DNA of 30,190 nucleotides from a virus. A program made the position numbers and the translations under genes. Positions 12,997 to 21,124 of the stretch are shown here, one piece after another. The stretch is taken from positions 1 through 30,190 of the IMG/VR virus record IMGVR_UViG_3300042557_000251; one strand, given 5' to 3'. The notes below the pieces were generated by a model. It worked only from the letters and a program-made list of their open reading frames with translations, did not search any database and was not told where the DNA came from. Within the stretch, counting starts at the first letter, position 1. Every line of letters begins with the position of its first letter.

Positions 12997-13503
12997 TTAT
13001 ATTTTATTTCCTTTTCTTATGTTATCTTTTGCCCATAATGGTTGAAAATTTGTGTAATGATTTAGTTTTATTAATTCATCTTCATCTTTAGCAAGTGATA
13101 CAGGGTAAATATGGTCTAAATGCCACTTACCTTGATTTTCCCAAGTCATACCTTCCGTAAATTTATTTTCTAAATATTCTTTAAAATATTCATAAGAACA
13201 ACCTAATATTTTAAAAGATTTTGTTTTTTTACTATAATTATTATTTTTTATAGAATTACCAATTAAAGTTCTAATGTTAGATTTTAATTTAAATAAATTA
13301 TCTGTTAATCTTCTTTTTTTATTATAAATTCTATTGTTTTTTCTTTTTCTTTCAATATTATTTACACTATATTTTTTATGATATTCTATTTGATATAATG
13401 TTATACAAACTTTACAAGTTCCTCTTAAACCATCTTTATTTTCTTTGGCTTTTGAAAAATCTTCTAAATTTTTTTCTATATTACATTTTACACATTTTTT
13501 CAT
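12997..13503 (-). CDS. HNH homing-type endonuclease, paralogue of 7191-7820
   Basis: A 168-aa protein with a zinc ribbon (C4, C7, C30, C33), a basic linker and the HNH core WHLDHIYPVSLAKDE (127-141) and HYTNFQPLW, ending at KGNKI. The last 50 residues closely match those of the 209-aa HNH protein. It lacks the YRLNNKE repeats and nine terminal residues. It directly abuts NinG and is preceded by its own promoter-like box only four bases from the ATG, as expected for an inserted mobile gene. Confidence 0.85.
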   Translation of the reverse strand: MKKCVKCNIEKNLEDFSKAKENKDGLRGTCKVCITLYQIEYHKKYSVNNIERKRKNNRIYNKKRRLTDNLFKLKSNIRTLIGNSIKNNNYSKKTKSFKILGCSYEYFKEYLENKFTEGMTWENQGKWHLDHIYPVSLAKDEDELIKLNHYTNFQPLWAKDNIRKGNKI

Positions 13504-13507
13504 ATTT

Positions 13508-13515
13508 CAAATGTA
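13508..13515 (-). promoter_or_regulatory. possible promoter of the HNH gene
   Basis: Minus strand TACATTTG fits TAnnTTTG. Its 3' end is only four bases from the ATG at 13501-13503, so a transcript started here would be leaderless or nearly so. No clear -33 element is seen. Confidence 0.35.
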
Positions 13516-13575
13516 AATTTAAGATATAAACAATCTTGTTAAAAACTTTTAAAATTAATGTATCTTTTTTTTATA

Positions 13576-13583
13576 TACCTTCG
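13576..13583 (+). promoter_or_regulatory. possible rightward promoter
   Basis: Plus strand TACCTTCG is the TTCG variant of TAnnTTTG. It stands 20 bases before the only convincing rightward gene (ATG at 13604). No clear -33 element is seen. It faces away from the box at 13508-13515, making a divergent pair. Confidence 0.4.
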
Positions 13584-13603
13584 TGGAATCAAAAACGATA
13601 TAT

Positions 13604-13750
13604 ATGAAAGTTAAATTTAAAATAAAAAATGAAAAAGATAGATTAAGAGAATTTATAAAAGAATTTGAAAATATTGAACATTTAAATAATTATAGAAATA
13701 GTTTAATAAAAACAAATTGCTTTATATTTAAAGAAACTTATCTTCCTTGA
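13604..13750 (+). CDS. lone rightward small protein, 48 aa
   Basis: ATG 13604-13606 to TGA 13748-13750, starting MKVKFKIKNEKDRLREFIKE. Highly charged, with an amphipathic helix (KDRLREFIKEFENIEHLN) and codons similar to those of the rest of the genome. It is the only frame on the plus strand that sits in a gap free of leftward genes, has a promoter-like box, and looks like a protein. Its end overlaps the 3' end of the leftward 44-aa gene by 13 bases. Function unknown; a regulator or anti-defence peptide would fit an opposed gene, but this is speculation. Confidence 0.5.
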   Translation: MKVKFKIKNEKDRLREFIKEFENIEHLNNYRNSLIKTNCFIFKETYLP

Positions 13751-13872
13751 CCTTTATAGATTTTTTTATAGTTCTTTGAAGATTTTAATTTAGAACTTTT
13801 ACTTTTGCTATGAATATTTGGTCTTGAAATATGTTTATCTTCTTTTACAAGAACAATTGTTTGCTTCGCCAT
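13738..13872 (-). CDS. small basic Ser/Lys-rich protein, 44 aa
   Basis: ATG 13870-13872 to TAA 13738-13740. Starts MAKQTIVLVKEDKHISRPN and ends in a Ser/Lys tract (SKSKSSKLKSSKNYKKIY) with a final KGQGR. Very basic, so nucleic-acid or membrane-surface binding is likely. A similar S-K-S-S-K-x-K-S-S-K-N-Y-K-K tail followed by G-Q-G-R occurs in many Bacteroidota phages in my memory. It overlaps the spanin gene by 28 bases. Confidence 0.65.
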   Translation of the reverse strand: MAKQTIVLVKEDKHISRPNIHSKSKSSKLKSSKNYKKIYKGQGR

Positions 13873-14327
13873 ATTAAATATAAAATTATTATTCCTAAAA
13901 TAAACCACAAATAAATAAAATAATTAGCTTTTTTATCTATTTGTTTTTCTTTAATTTTTTCTTTACTTGATGTTTTTATCTTACTATCAGTTTTAACGTG
14001 TTTTAAAGTGTTTTCTGATACTTTTATTCTATTGTTAGATAAAGTATTAGTTTTAGTTTTTTTATAGCTTAAAACAACGTTTTTATATGTTTTACCTTCT
14101 ACAATAAATTCTTTACAACTATCTAAAGGTTTAATTATAATTTCATCAATATCAATAATAGTTTTAATATTAGTTTCTGCAATAGAATCTTTAACTTTAT
14201 TTTCAGTTAAATCTATTTTTGTTTCTACTAAACTATCTTTTTTAATTTCTACTTTTTTAACATCTACTTTACGTGATGCACAAGAAAATAAAACTGCACC
14301 ACATATGATATATAATATATATTTCAT
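13845..14327 (-). CDS. unimolecular-spanin-like lipoprotein
   Basis: A 160-aa protein with a lipoprotein signal, lipobox LFSC (C16), at the N-terminus, and a C-terminal transmembrane segment (about 136-153, YFIYLWFILGIIILYLIW). The 110-residue middle is polar and Lys/Ser/Thr-rich, able to span the periplasm. A lipid anchor in the outer membrane plus an inner-membrane anchor on one polypeptide is the architecture of unimolecular spanins such as T1 gp11, which fuse the two membranes at the last lysis step. The gene directly follows the peptidoglycan-enzyme candidate and the holin-like genes, which supports the call. Confidence 0.75.
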   Translation of the reverse strand: MKYILYIICGAVLFSCASRKVDVKKVEIKKDSLVETKIDLTENKVKDSIAETNIKTIIDIDEIIIKPLDSCKEFIVEGKTYKNVVLSYKKTKTNTLSNNRIKVSENTLKHVKTDSKIKTSSKEKIKEKQIDKKANYFIYLWFILGIIILYLIWRSKQLFL

Positions 14328-14710
14328 TAAGATATAATTAAAGTTATTTCTTTTGCTTTTTGCATTTTAGCAAATAAAGAATCAAATGCTTTACGTGATT
14401 GACCTATAAAATCTTTTGAGCGTGTTCTACCAACTAAAATACAACCTTCTGTATTATGATTAGTGTTACCTGAGTGTATTCGCACACCTTCAAAATTAGG
14501 CACGTTTAACAATAAAGGCAATAATCTTTTAAATCTATTAGATTGATTAATTATAACTTTATAAGTACCTTTTGGAATAGCAGTTTCATTTTTAATTTTT
14601 ACATCACGTTCTACATCTTCTAATGTATAACATTCCCAAACACCATCAACTAATAATTCACCAATAGTAGAATTTTCTGTTCTATGTAATCTTTTAATTT
14701 GTATTTTCAT
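14327..14710 (-). CDS. DUF5675-like putative endolysin
   Basis: A 127-aa protein of the DUF5675 type: YTLEDVERDV near 29, IPKGTYKVI near 45, and a conserved core RIHSGN (78-83) with TEGCILVG (87-94). The H79-x-G...C90 pair recalls the catalytic His/Cys of YkuD-type L,D-transpeptidases, so a peptidoglycan-acting role is plausible. It is placed among two small membrane proteins and a spanin-like lipoprotein, and no other lysozyme or amidase is seen in the genome, so it is the best endolysin candidate. It overlaps both neighbours. Confidence 0.7.
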   Translation of the reverse strand: MKIQIKRLHRTENSTIGELLVDGVWECYTLEDVERDVKIKNETAIPKGTYKVIINQSNRFKRLLPLLLNVPNFEGVRIHSGNTNHNTEGCILVGRTRSKDFIGQSRKAFDSLFAKMQKAKEITLIIS

Positions 14711-14870
14711 TATTTTTGTTTTTTTCCATTAAATACCATCTACGCAAAGTATATCCTGAAGCTAACATAAATGCTAAAACTTTCATTGTAGCATCCACAT
14801 TAGCAAAAGATATTGCAAAATACGTTCCTGTTAAAAGTGATAATTTCAAATCTAAAAAATATTGTTTCAT
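14694..14870 (-). CDS. holin-like small membrane protein, 58 aa
   Basis: ATG 14868-14870 to TAA 14694-14696, starting MKQYFLDLKLSLLTGTYFAI. Two moderately hydrophobic segments (about 10-24 and 30-42) are followed by a charged tail (RRWYLMEKNKNNENTN). The location between the endolysin candidate and another holin-like gene suggests a holin or antiholin. The ATGA overlap with the upstream gene and 17-base overlap downstream show tight coupling. Confidence 0.65.
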   Translation of the reverse strand: MKQYFLDLKLSLLTGTYFAISFANVDATMKVLAFMLASGYTLRRWYLMEKNKNNENTN

Positions 14871-15049
14871 TTTCTTAATCGTTCTACTATATTAGTAACA
14901 CCTTCAATTCCTATATAAGCTGTAGCAATAACAACCCAATCAGAAGAAGTTAATGTTTGATTAAATAAACCAATACAAGCAATTACGAAAACCGATAATT
15001 TTCTACTTATTAATTTATTTAAAATAACATCAAATTGTTGCCTACTCAT
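14867..15049 (-). CDS. holin-like small membrane protein, 60 aa
   Basis: Two hydrophobic stretches (LSVFVIACIGLF, about 18-29, and WVVIATAYIGIEG, about 38-50), with basic residues at both ends (ISRKLS; VERLRK). This is the size and profile of class II holins. The start ATG is 15047-15049 and the TGA overlaps the next ATG. Which of the two small membrane proteins is holin and which antiholin cannot be told from sequence. Confidence 0.65.
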   Translation of the reverse strand: MSRQQFDVILNKLISRKLSVFVIACIGLFNQTLTSSDWVVIATAYIGIEGVTNIVERLRK

Positions 15050-15051
15050 TG

Positions 15052-16150
<1,099 letters not shown>

Positions 16151-16157
16151 TTATTTA

Positions 16158-16373
16158 TTAAATTAATGTTTGGTCTGCTTTAATTAATGTTGAATCTGCT
16201 TTATATAATGTCGAATCTGCTGTTAAAGGTACTTGTGCAATTATTTCTAATAATGTTTCACCTGCATAAGATACTGAATAACTTGAACCCCAATCAATAG
16301 AATTATTTGTTGAACCTTGCCCCCAACCAATATTATTATCTACACCTTCGCCCCAATTTATATCATTTGCCAT
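16158..16373 (-). CDS. small virion-associated-like protein with WG repeats, 71 aa
   Basis: Starts MANDINWGEGVDNNIGWGQG; the N-WG-x-G unit occurs three times (NWGEG, GWGQG, DWGSS), and the C-terminus repeats TADSTLYKADSTLIKADQTLI-like heptads. The INWG...GWGQG opening is typical of short proteins next to fibre genes in Bacteroidota phages as I recall. Possibly a fibre or baseplate accessory; function not established. Confidence 0.65.
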   Translation of the reverse strand: MANDINWGEGVDNNIGWGQGSTNNSIDWGSSYSVSYAGETLLEIIAQVPLTADSTLYKADSTLIKADQTLI

Positions 16374-16449
16374 TTTTCAATTTATTTAAAAAGATTTCTA
16401 ATTTTTTTACATTAGTTTCTTTTGGTTTGTATGTTTCTTTTGTAGCCAT
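16363..16449 (-). CDS. possible 28-aa basic peptide
   Basis: ATG 16447-16449 to TGA 16363-16365, starting MATKETYKPKETNVKKLEIF. It overlaps the end of the HNH gene by 38 bases and the WG-repeat gene start by 11 bases. It may be an original phage gene whose upstream side was displaced by the HNH insertion. Its small size keeps confidence low. Confidence 0.35.
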   Translation of the reverse strand: MATKETYKPKETNVKKLEIFLNKLKNGK

Positions 16450-16849
16450 CTTTTTTTTGATAATGTAATAAACCATTTTCTACAGCGTGCAAATGATTTT
16501 CATAATTTGTAACCCACTCTAAATTTTCAAGTCTATTATCTGTTTTTATACAATTAATATGATTAACTTGTTTTTTATTTTCTGCATTATCTATAAAAGA
16601 TTTTGCCACTAATTGATGTACTAAATGATTCTTTTTAATTCCATCAATATTTAATGTACATCTACAATATCCTTTAGGAGTTATCCAAAAAGGAATTAAC
16701 TTTCCTTTGTAGGTATATAAAGTTTTTTGTGTAGGAATAAAAGGGTTTGTCCTTTCTATTTTTCTTGTTACACTTCTTACTCTACCTAAATCACTTACTT
16801 CATAATAGCCATTGTATCCACTTATTGGCTTCCAAATTTCTGTTTGCAT
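16412..16849 (-). CDS. NUMOD4-HNH homing endonuclease
   Basis: A 145-aa protein with the NUMOD4 opening IWKPISGYNGYYEVSDLGRV (5-24) and a C-terminal HNH_3 core: HLVHQLVAKSFI (75-86), VNHINCIKTDNRLENLEWVT (95-114) and ENHLHA (117-122). This is a compact free-standing homing endonuclease, unrelated to the two zinc-ribbon HNH proteins elsewhere in the genome. It lies between the connector and the WG-repeat gene in the late region, a common insertion point for such genes. Confidence 0.88.
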   Translation of the reverse strand: MQTEIWKPISGYNGYYEVSDLGRVRSVTRKIERTNPFIPTQKTLYTYKGKLIPFWITPKGYCRCTLNIDGIKKNHLVHQLVAKSFIDNAENKKQVNHINCIKTDNRLENLEWVTNYENHLHAVENGLLHYQKKDGYKRNIQTKRN

Positions 16850-16884
16850 ACGCTTTTTTATTTATGTTAATTATTAATTTTTTC

Positions 16885-17385
16885 TTATAAAACCCAACTT
16901 ACAAAGTTAACATCTTTATCAGGGTATACATCTGCATTTGAATTTAGATTATATTCAGGAAATAAAGATTGGTTAAAAGTCATATAGTCAATAAATCTAT
17001 TTGTATAGCTTTGTGCTGTATCACGTGATTTTTCAATCAAATAATCTATTTCTGTTTTATCTACTACTGTACTATTTTCAGAATTATGTTTAAATACACC
17101 TTTCTCGCTTATTTTAATAGATGCATAAGGTAAAAACTCTACCATAGTCCAATGCACTACCATCATTTTAATATAATCGCTTAAAAGCGTTGTATATGGA
17201 CTTGCTAAATTACCTGCTACAATTCCATCGTTAATTTTATTATATAATTTAGTACCTAAATAATTTTGTATATGAACCTGTTGTGCTTGAAAAATATATT
17301 GTGTATATGTATCAGGGTCAACATTACCATTTAAAATAGTATATTTAACTAAATCGTTTGTTGTTATAAATAATGCTTTTGCCAT
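16885..17385 (-). CDS. head-tail connector-like protein (DUF6712-like)
   Basis: A 166-aa protein starting MAKALFITTNDLVKYTILNG, with HIQNYLGTKLYNKI and a helical bundle similar to head completion proteins of the gp6/gp15 type. Tryptophan at the end (NFVSWVL) and the DIYPD-like segment are typical of the Bacteroidota phage version. It follows the portal gene, which fits a connector that sits under the portal ring. Confidence 0.65.
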   Translation of the reverse strand: MAKALFITTNDLVKYTILNGNVDPDTYTQYIFQAQQVHIQNYLGTKLYNKINDGIVAGNLASPYTTLLSDYIKMMVVHWTMVEFLPYASIKISEKGVFKHNSENSTVVDKTEIDYLIEKSRDTAQSYTNRFIDYMTFNQSLFPEYNLNSNADVYPDKDVNFVSWVL

Positions 17386-17395
17386 TTGTTATTAA

Positions 17396-19126
17396 TTATT
17401 TAGGTAAAAATCCTTGATTAGGCATATTAATTGGTTTTTGATATACTAATGGATTGTTAGTTGGTAATATTTCACCTTCTTTTCTTGCTTTTGCAGGGCT
17501 AATTTCTTCTGCATTAGGATTGTTTACATCGGCACGTTTTCTGTATGTTTCACGAGTCCAAAAATGATGACAAGCACCTCCGCCTTTATATAAAAATACA
17601 TCGTAATTATCAGCACCTTCAGGACCCCAACCTGCATTAACAGCACTTAAACTCATTCTTTGTATATCTTCTTTGCGATATAATTTATCTGCATTTAACA
17701 TTTTTTTACAAAATGGTCTACTATTATTTGATATTGTACCACTATATCTGTAACGTGATTTAAATAATTCGCCATCTTGCTCACTTTTTGCATTAGGATT
17801 TGCAACACCTGTACTTACAAAGTTCCAAATTTTACTTAATGTAGATTGTTTAGGGTTGTTTAATGCTTCAAGTTCTTTATCTAATATTTCTTCTTCATTA
17901 TAATCAACTTGTCGTGAATCAATTAATTCCCATTCGTTTAAATCTATATCTTCACCAAAAGAATCTAAATCAATATCATCTAAATGTTTTGACATTTTAA
18001 CACCTGTTTCTTCTTCTTTTGTTTGTGCATCTAAACCTGCAGTTTCAATAAATTCTAAAGGTTGTATTGTTTTAAAATATAATTTTAATGATATACTATT
18101 AATAGCTAATATTTCATCTAAAGCATCAATTATTTCTAATTGGTATGGTTTAATAACTATATTATCAAATAATAAAGTAGCAGTTTTAATTTCATCTGCA
18201 TTGTTACCAAGTCCACCATCACCTGTTCTAATTCCTAAAAGCATTGGAGAAGTAACTCTATGACCTACAATTAATTTATCAAAACATTCTTTAGATAAAT
18301 ATTCGTAATGTGCAGGTGCATCGTTTAATGGTAAATCTTCAACTGTAGTTTTACTTTCTGCATTAGCGTTAAAAGCAATAATAACTTTTTCGCCTCTTGC
18401 ACCTGTTAATTTACCCATTACATCACGCTTCATTTTATCACGCATTTCTTCTGAAGGAATACCATTATTGAAGTTAATTACTTTTGTACCACTAAAACCA
18501 TTTTGTACATCGTTTATTTGATAATCAGCAATATTTTCTTCTAATAAAGCATAAGGTAAAGAACCTGAATAATCTATTGGTGAATAATAATCAAAACCTG
18601 ATACATAAGGTTGTATTACATAAATTTCAACTTCATTTCCGTTACCAAAACCAAAAGCAGGAATACGTTTTACATCTTCACTTGGCTTCTTTTTAGTCCA
18701 ATCGTGATGATAGTACCAAGCTTCAATCTGTCCTTTATCGTTGCATTTTTCAGCACGTAAAGTTTGCATAGGAAAGTGTAGAACTTGTTTAACTAAATTC
18801 TTTTCTTTTACTACCTGCATAGCAGCCATTCCTAATAACTTACGTTCTAAAGCTATTTTACGCAAATCTGAATCTTTAATAATAGATTTCATTTGTGCAT
18901 ATTCATTTGGCTTTTTGTTAGAATCTAAAGCATCTAAACCTTTACCATAAATCATATTTGCAATACCTGTAATAATTGCACCATTGGTAGCAGAATATAA
19001 ATACCTATCAATTAAATATTGAAAGTAATTATTATCACTTCCATATTCAATATAACTATTCTTTTTATTTTCCTGAATCACAGGGCTTGTATAAGCACTT
19101 AAATTTACTATTGATATATTACTCAT
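17396..19126 (-). CDS. portal protein with MuF-like C-terminal domain
   Basis: A 576-aa protein. The first 380 residues fit a phage portal: helical opening, YLIDRYLYSATNGAIITGIA, a beta domain (EVEIYVIQPY) and KLIVGHRVTSPMLLGI in the stem/clip region, with an acidic stretch after it. From about 457, SRYRYSG...NSRPFC (469-473), KEDIQRMS and GGGACHHFW (515-523) resemble the end of MuF/SPP1 gp7 minor head proteins, in which Cys/His residues probably bind metal. A fused portal-MuF gene would replace two separate genes. The portal call is firm; the MuF likeness is by motif. Confidence 0.85.
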   Translation of the reverse strand: MSNISIVNLSAYTSPVIQENKKNSYIEYGSDNNYFQYLIDRYLYSATNGAIITGIANMIYGKGLDALDSNKKPNEYAQMKSIIKDSDLRKIALERKLLGMAAMQVVKEKNLVKQVLHFPMQTLRAEKCNDKGQIEAWYYHHDWTKKKPSEDVKRIPAFGFGNGNEVEIYVIQPYVSGFDYYSPIDYSGSLPYALLEENIADYQINDVQNGFSGTKVINFNNGIPSEEMRDKMKRDVMGKLTGARGEKVIIAFNANAESKTTVEDLPLNDAPAHYEYLSKECFDKLIVGHRVTSPMLLGIRTGDGGLGNNADEIKTATLLFDNIVIKPYQLEIIDALDEILAINSISLKLYFKTIQPLEFIETAGLDAQTKEEETGVKMSKHLDDIDLDSFGEDIDLNEWELIDSRQVDYNEEEILDKELEALNNPKQSTLSKIWNFVSTGVANPNAKSEQDGELFKSRYRYSGTISNNSRPFCKKMLNADKLYRKEDIQRMSLSAVNAGWGPEGADNYDVFLYKGGGACHHFWTRETYRKRADVNNPNAEEISPAKARKEGEILPTNNPLVYQKPINMPNQGFLPK

Positions 19127-19448
19127 AAATTATAAATTCGTTGTTTGTTACGTTTGCCACGTATTGATTTTGGTTTACTGTATAAGTATCGTTTGCTTGA
19201 TTTGTGCAAAAGATAATATCTTTGTAAACTATATTTGCACCATTTTTAATAGTTAAATTATAAAATGTATTTTCTTTTAAATCAAAAATAGTTGTAGTAG
19301 TTAAATAATAACTTGATAAAGCAAATGTAGCACTAATTGTAGTTTCTTCATTTGTAGTTTCATTTCTTAATACAATAGTTGTAGCACTCATAACTCTTGG
19401 TATAAATGTTAATGTTTGTGCTGTAGCTTGTTCTCTTAAAATTATCAT
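19119..19448 (-). CDS. putative virion structural protein, 109 aa
   Basis: A beta-rich protein (TLTFIPRVMSATTIVLRNET; TFYNLTIKNGANIVYKDIIF) resembling a small Ig-like or tail-completion protein. It overlaps the portal gene by 8 bases and follows a terminator. The family is widespread in Bacteroidota phages next to structural genes, as I remember it, without a firm function. Confidence 0.6.
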   Translation of the reverse strand: MIILREQATAQTLTFIPRVMSATTIVLRNETTNEETTISATFALSSYYLTTTTIFDLKENTFYNLTIKNGANIVYKDIIFCTNQANDTYTVNQNQYVANVTNNEFIIYE

Positions 19449-19493
19449 AAACTATTTTTATATATTAATAATTTAAATTCAAAATTGTTTTAA

Positions 19494-19529
19494 AACAAAA
19501 AAGGATGCTAAATAAATAGCACCCCTTTT
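19494..19529 (-). terminator. terminator after the major-tail-like gene
   Basis: Minus strand GGGTGCTA (19517-19524) pairs with TAGCATCC (19503-19510) with one G-T pair, flanked by A and T runs. No promoter box is evident before the next gene, so read-through is probably needed for portal expression. Confidence 0.75.
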
Positions 19530-19548
19530 AAAAAAACAAATAATAATA

Positions 19549-20091
19549 TTATGCTACAGTACCTTCAATAATAGAAGCTAAAATACTTGTAGTTAATGGC
19601 CCTGTTACAAAGTTTGCAGGTACAGGTTCCATTCCTTGAAATTCCATAGAATAACCTGATTTATCAGCCATAGCCGCACCACTTGAAATAGTTGCAGTAA
19701 CTAAATCCATTCCTTTTGTTAAACCTGCCATAAAGAAGTTTCCGTTGTTATCTTCTATAATAATTTGAGGTCTACCGTAAGCTAATAATTTTAATTGCTT
19801 GTGGTCTGCAATAGTTAATTTATTAATGCTTAAAGTTAGTTTTTGGTCTACAAATGTAGTACCATTTTCTCTTGATGAAGTTACAGTTTGTTCAAATGTT
19901 GAAGTTCCCTTCAATTCATATTTGTACCCAACAGGCGTTCCACCTAAAGCTGTAATTACATCTTCTTGTCCTGCAGTTGCAGAATAAGTTACCGTTGTAG
20001 CATCACCCCAATTAATGAAGTATGCTGCTCTCAATCCACCGATGCTATTTTTGCATTGTTCGGCTCTTCCTAATGATATATCGCAAGGCAT
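19549..20091 (-). CDS. putative major tail (tube) protein
   Basis: A 180-aa beta-rich protein, starting MPCDISLGRAEQCKNSIGGL, with FEQTVTSSRENGTTFVDQKL and a C-terminal strand pair before SGYSMEFQGMEPVPA. The size, composition and end motif G-Y-x-x-x-F-x-G-M-E fit tail-tube proteins of siphoviruses. It follows the major capsid gene and is bracketed by two terminators, as expected for a protein made in large amounts. Decoration protein is the main alternative. Confidence 0.6.
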   Translation of the reverse strand: MPCDISLGRAEQCKNSIGGLRAAYFINWGDATTVTYSATAGQEDVITALGGTPVGYKYELKGTSTFEQTVTSSRENGTTFVDQKLTLSINKLTIADHKQLKLLAYGRPQIIIEDNNGNFFMAGLTKGMDLVTATISSGAAMADKSGYSMEFQGMEPVPANFVTGPLTTSILASIIEGTVA

Positions 20092-20110
20092 AGTTTTATA
20101 TTTTAAAAGT

Positions 20111-20142
20111 TAAAAAAAAGGGAAGGCATTTTACCTCCCCTT
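20111..20142 (-). terminator. terminator after the major capsid gene
   Basis: Minus strand AAGGGGAGG (20134-20142) pairs with CCTTCCCTT (20118-20126) with one G-T pair, then a T-run. It would enrich capsid transcripts relative to downstream genes. Confidence 0.8.
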
Positions 20143-20164
20143 ATTTAAGTAAACTAAATTAGTA

Positions 20165-21118
20165 TTAGTTAGCAGCGTTTGTAATTCCGTATGTTACAAT
20201 ATCTTCTACAGCAGAATATTGAACACCTGCAGTAAAACGCATAACAACTCTTACATTTTCAGAACCATCAATATCAGCCATATCAATAACTTTTACTTCA
20301 TTGTAATCAGATAATAAACCTGTACCAAAGTATAAGTTAGATTTTTGTGCTGCAATAGCAACGTTAGAAGCTAAACCATTTGCAACAAAGATTTTAACAC
20401 CATCAAAAGATAAACTTCCGTTGTTAAACCATTGAGTACCCATAGCATTAGAACCATTAGCACCTAAACCTGATGCACCAAATCCACCTAAAGCACGTAC
20501 ATATGCTCTTGCGATGTTTTGTGATACATAGATATATAAATCTTCTTTTCCGTAAAGTGAAGCAGGAATAGCATCAACGATTTTTCCTAATTCAGTAATT
20601 ACGTTTGCAGCAGTTACAGTAGTTCCTGCAACTTCATTAGCAGTAGGTAAAGCAGCATCTAAAGTTAACAATCTTGTAAATCCGTTAAACTCACCTGCAT
20701 TAGCAGTTACACCTCTCCAAATGTTTTGTTCTGTTTTTTCAGCAACTTTAGAAGCAACGTGTGCTAATAAGAAATCTGCAAAAGCAGGAGGCAAAGAATC
20801 AAATGCAGAATAACCCATTTGTACAGCTTCCCAATCAGATTTAAAATCTTTTTTACAAAGTTGTAAATTTACTTGGAATTCTTCAGGTTGAAGGATTTTT
20901 TCAGTTAAAGTTAAAGTAGAAGTAGCATCGAAATCACAAGTAGCATCTTTAACGATTGCATCTGTAGAAACTTTTTTAAGTACTTCTTTGAATTTTACGT
21001 TTGGTTTAACTTCGATTCCACCATTTGCAATAGTAGAACCTGATAATAATGCAGCAGAAACATATTTCCCTGCGAACTCACCTGCATAGGTAGTAGTGAT
21101 ACTTGTTGTAGTAGCCAT
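20165..21118 (-). CDS. major capsid protein
   Basis: A 317-aa protein with the profile of an HK97-fold capsid subunit: an N-terminal arm, a long helix (FADFLLAHVASKVAEKTEQN), a central domain ending in DLYIYVSQNIARAYVRAL, a Gly-rich loop, and a C-terminal strand set (KIFVANGLA, NVRVVMRFTAGVQYSAVEDI). It uses better-balanced codons than its neighbours and has a strong terminator behind it, both in line with very high expression. It follows the scaffold-like gene and the protease. Confidence 0.85.
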   Translation of the reverse strand: MATTTSITTTYAGEFAGKYVSAALLSGSTIANGGIEVKPNVKFKEVLKKVSTDAIVKDATCDFDATSTLTLTEKILQPEEFQVNLQLCKKDFKSDWEAVQMGYSAFDSLPPAFADFLLAHVASKVAEKTEQNIWRGVTANAGEFNGFTRLLTLDAALPTANEVAGTTVTAANVITELGKIVDAIPASLYGKEDLYIYVSQNIARAYVRALGGFGASGLGANGSNAMGTQWFNNGSLSFDGVKIFVANGLASNVAIAAQKSNLYFGTGLLSDYNEVKVIDMADIDGSENVRVVMRFTAGVQYSAVEDIVTYGITNAAN

Positions 21119-21124
21119 AATTTA

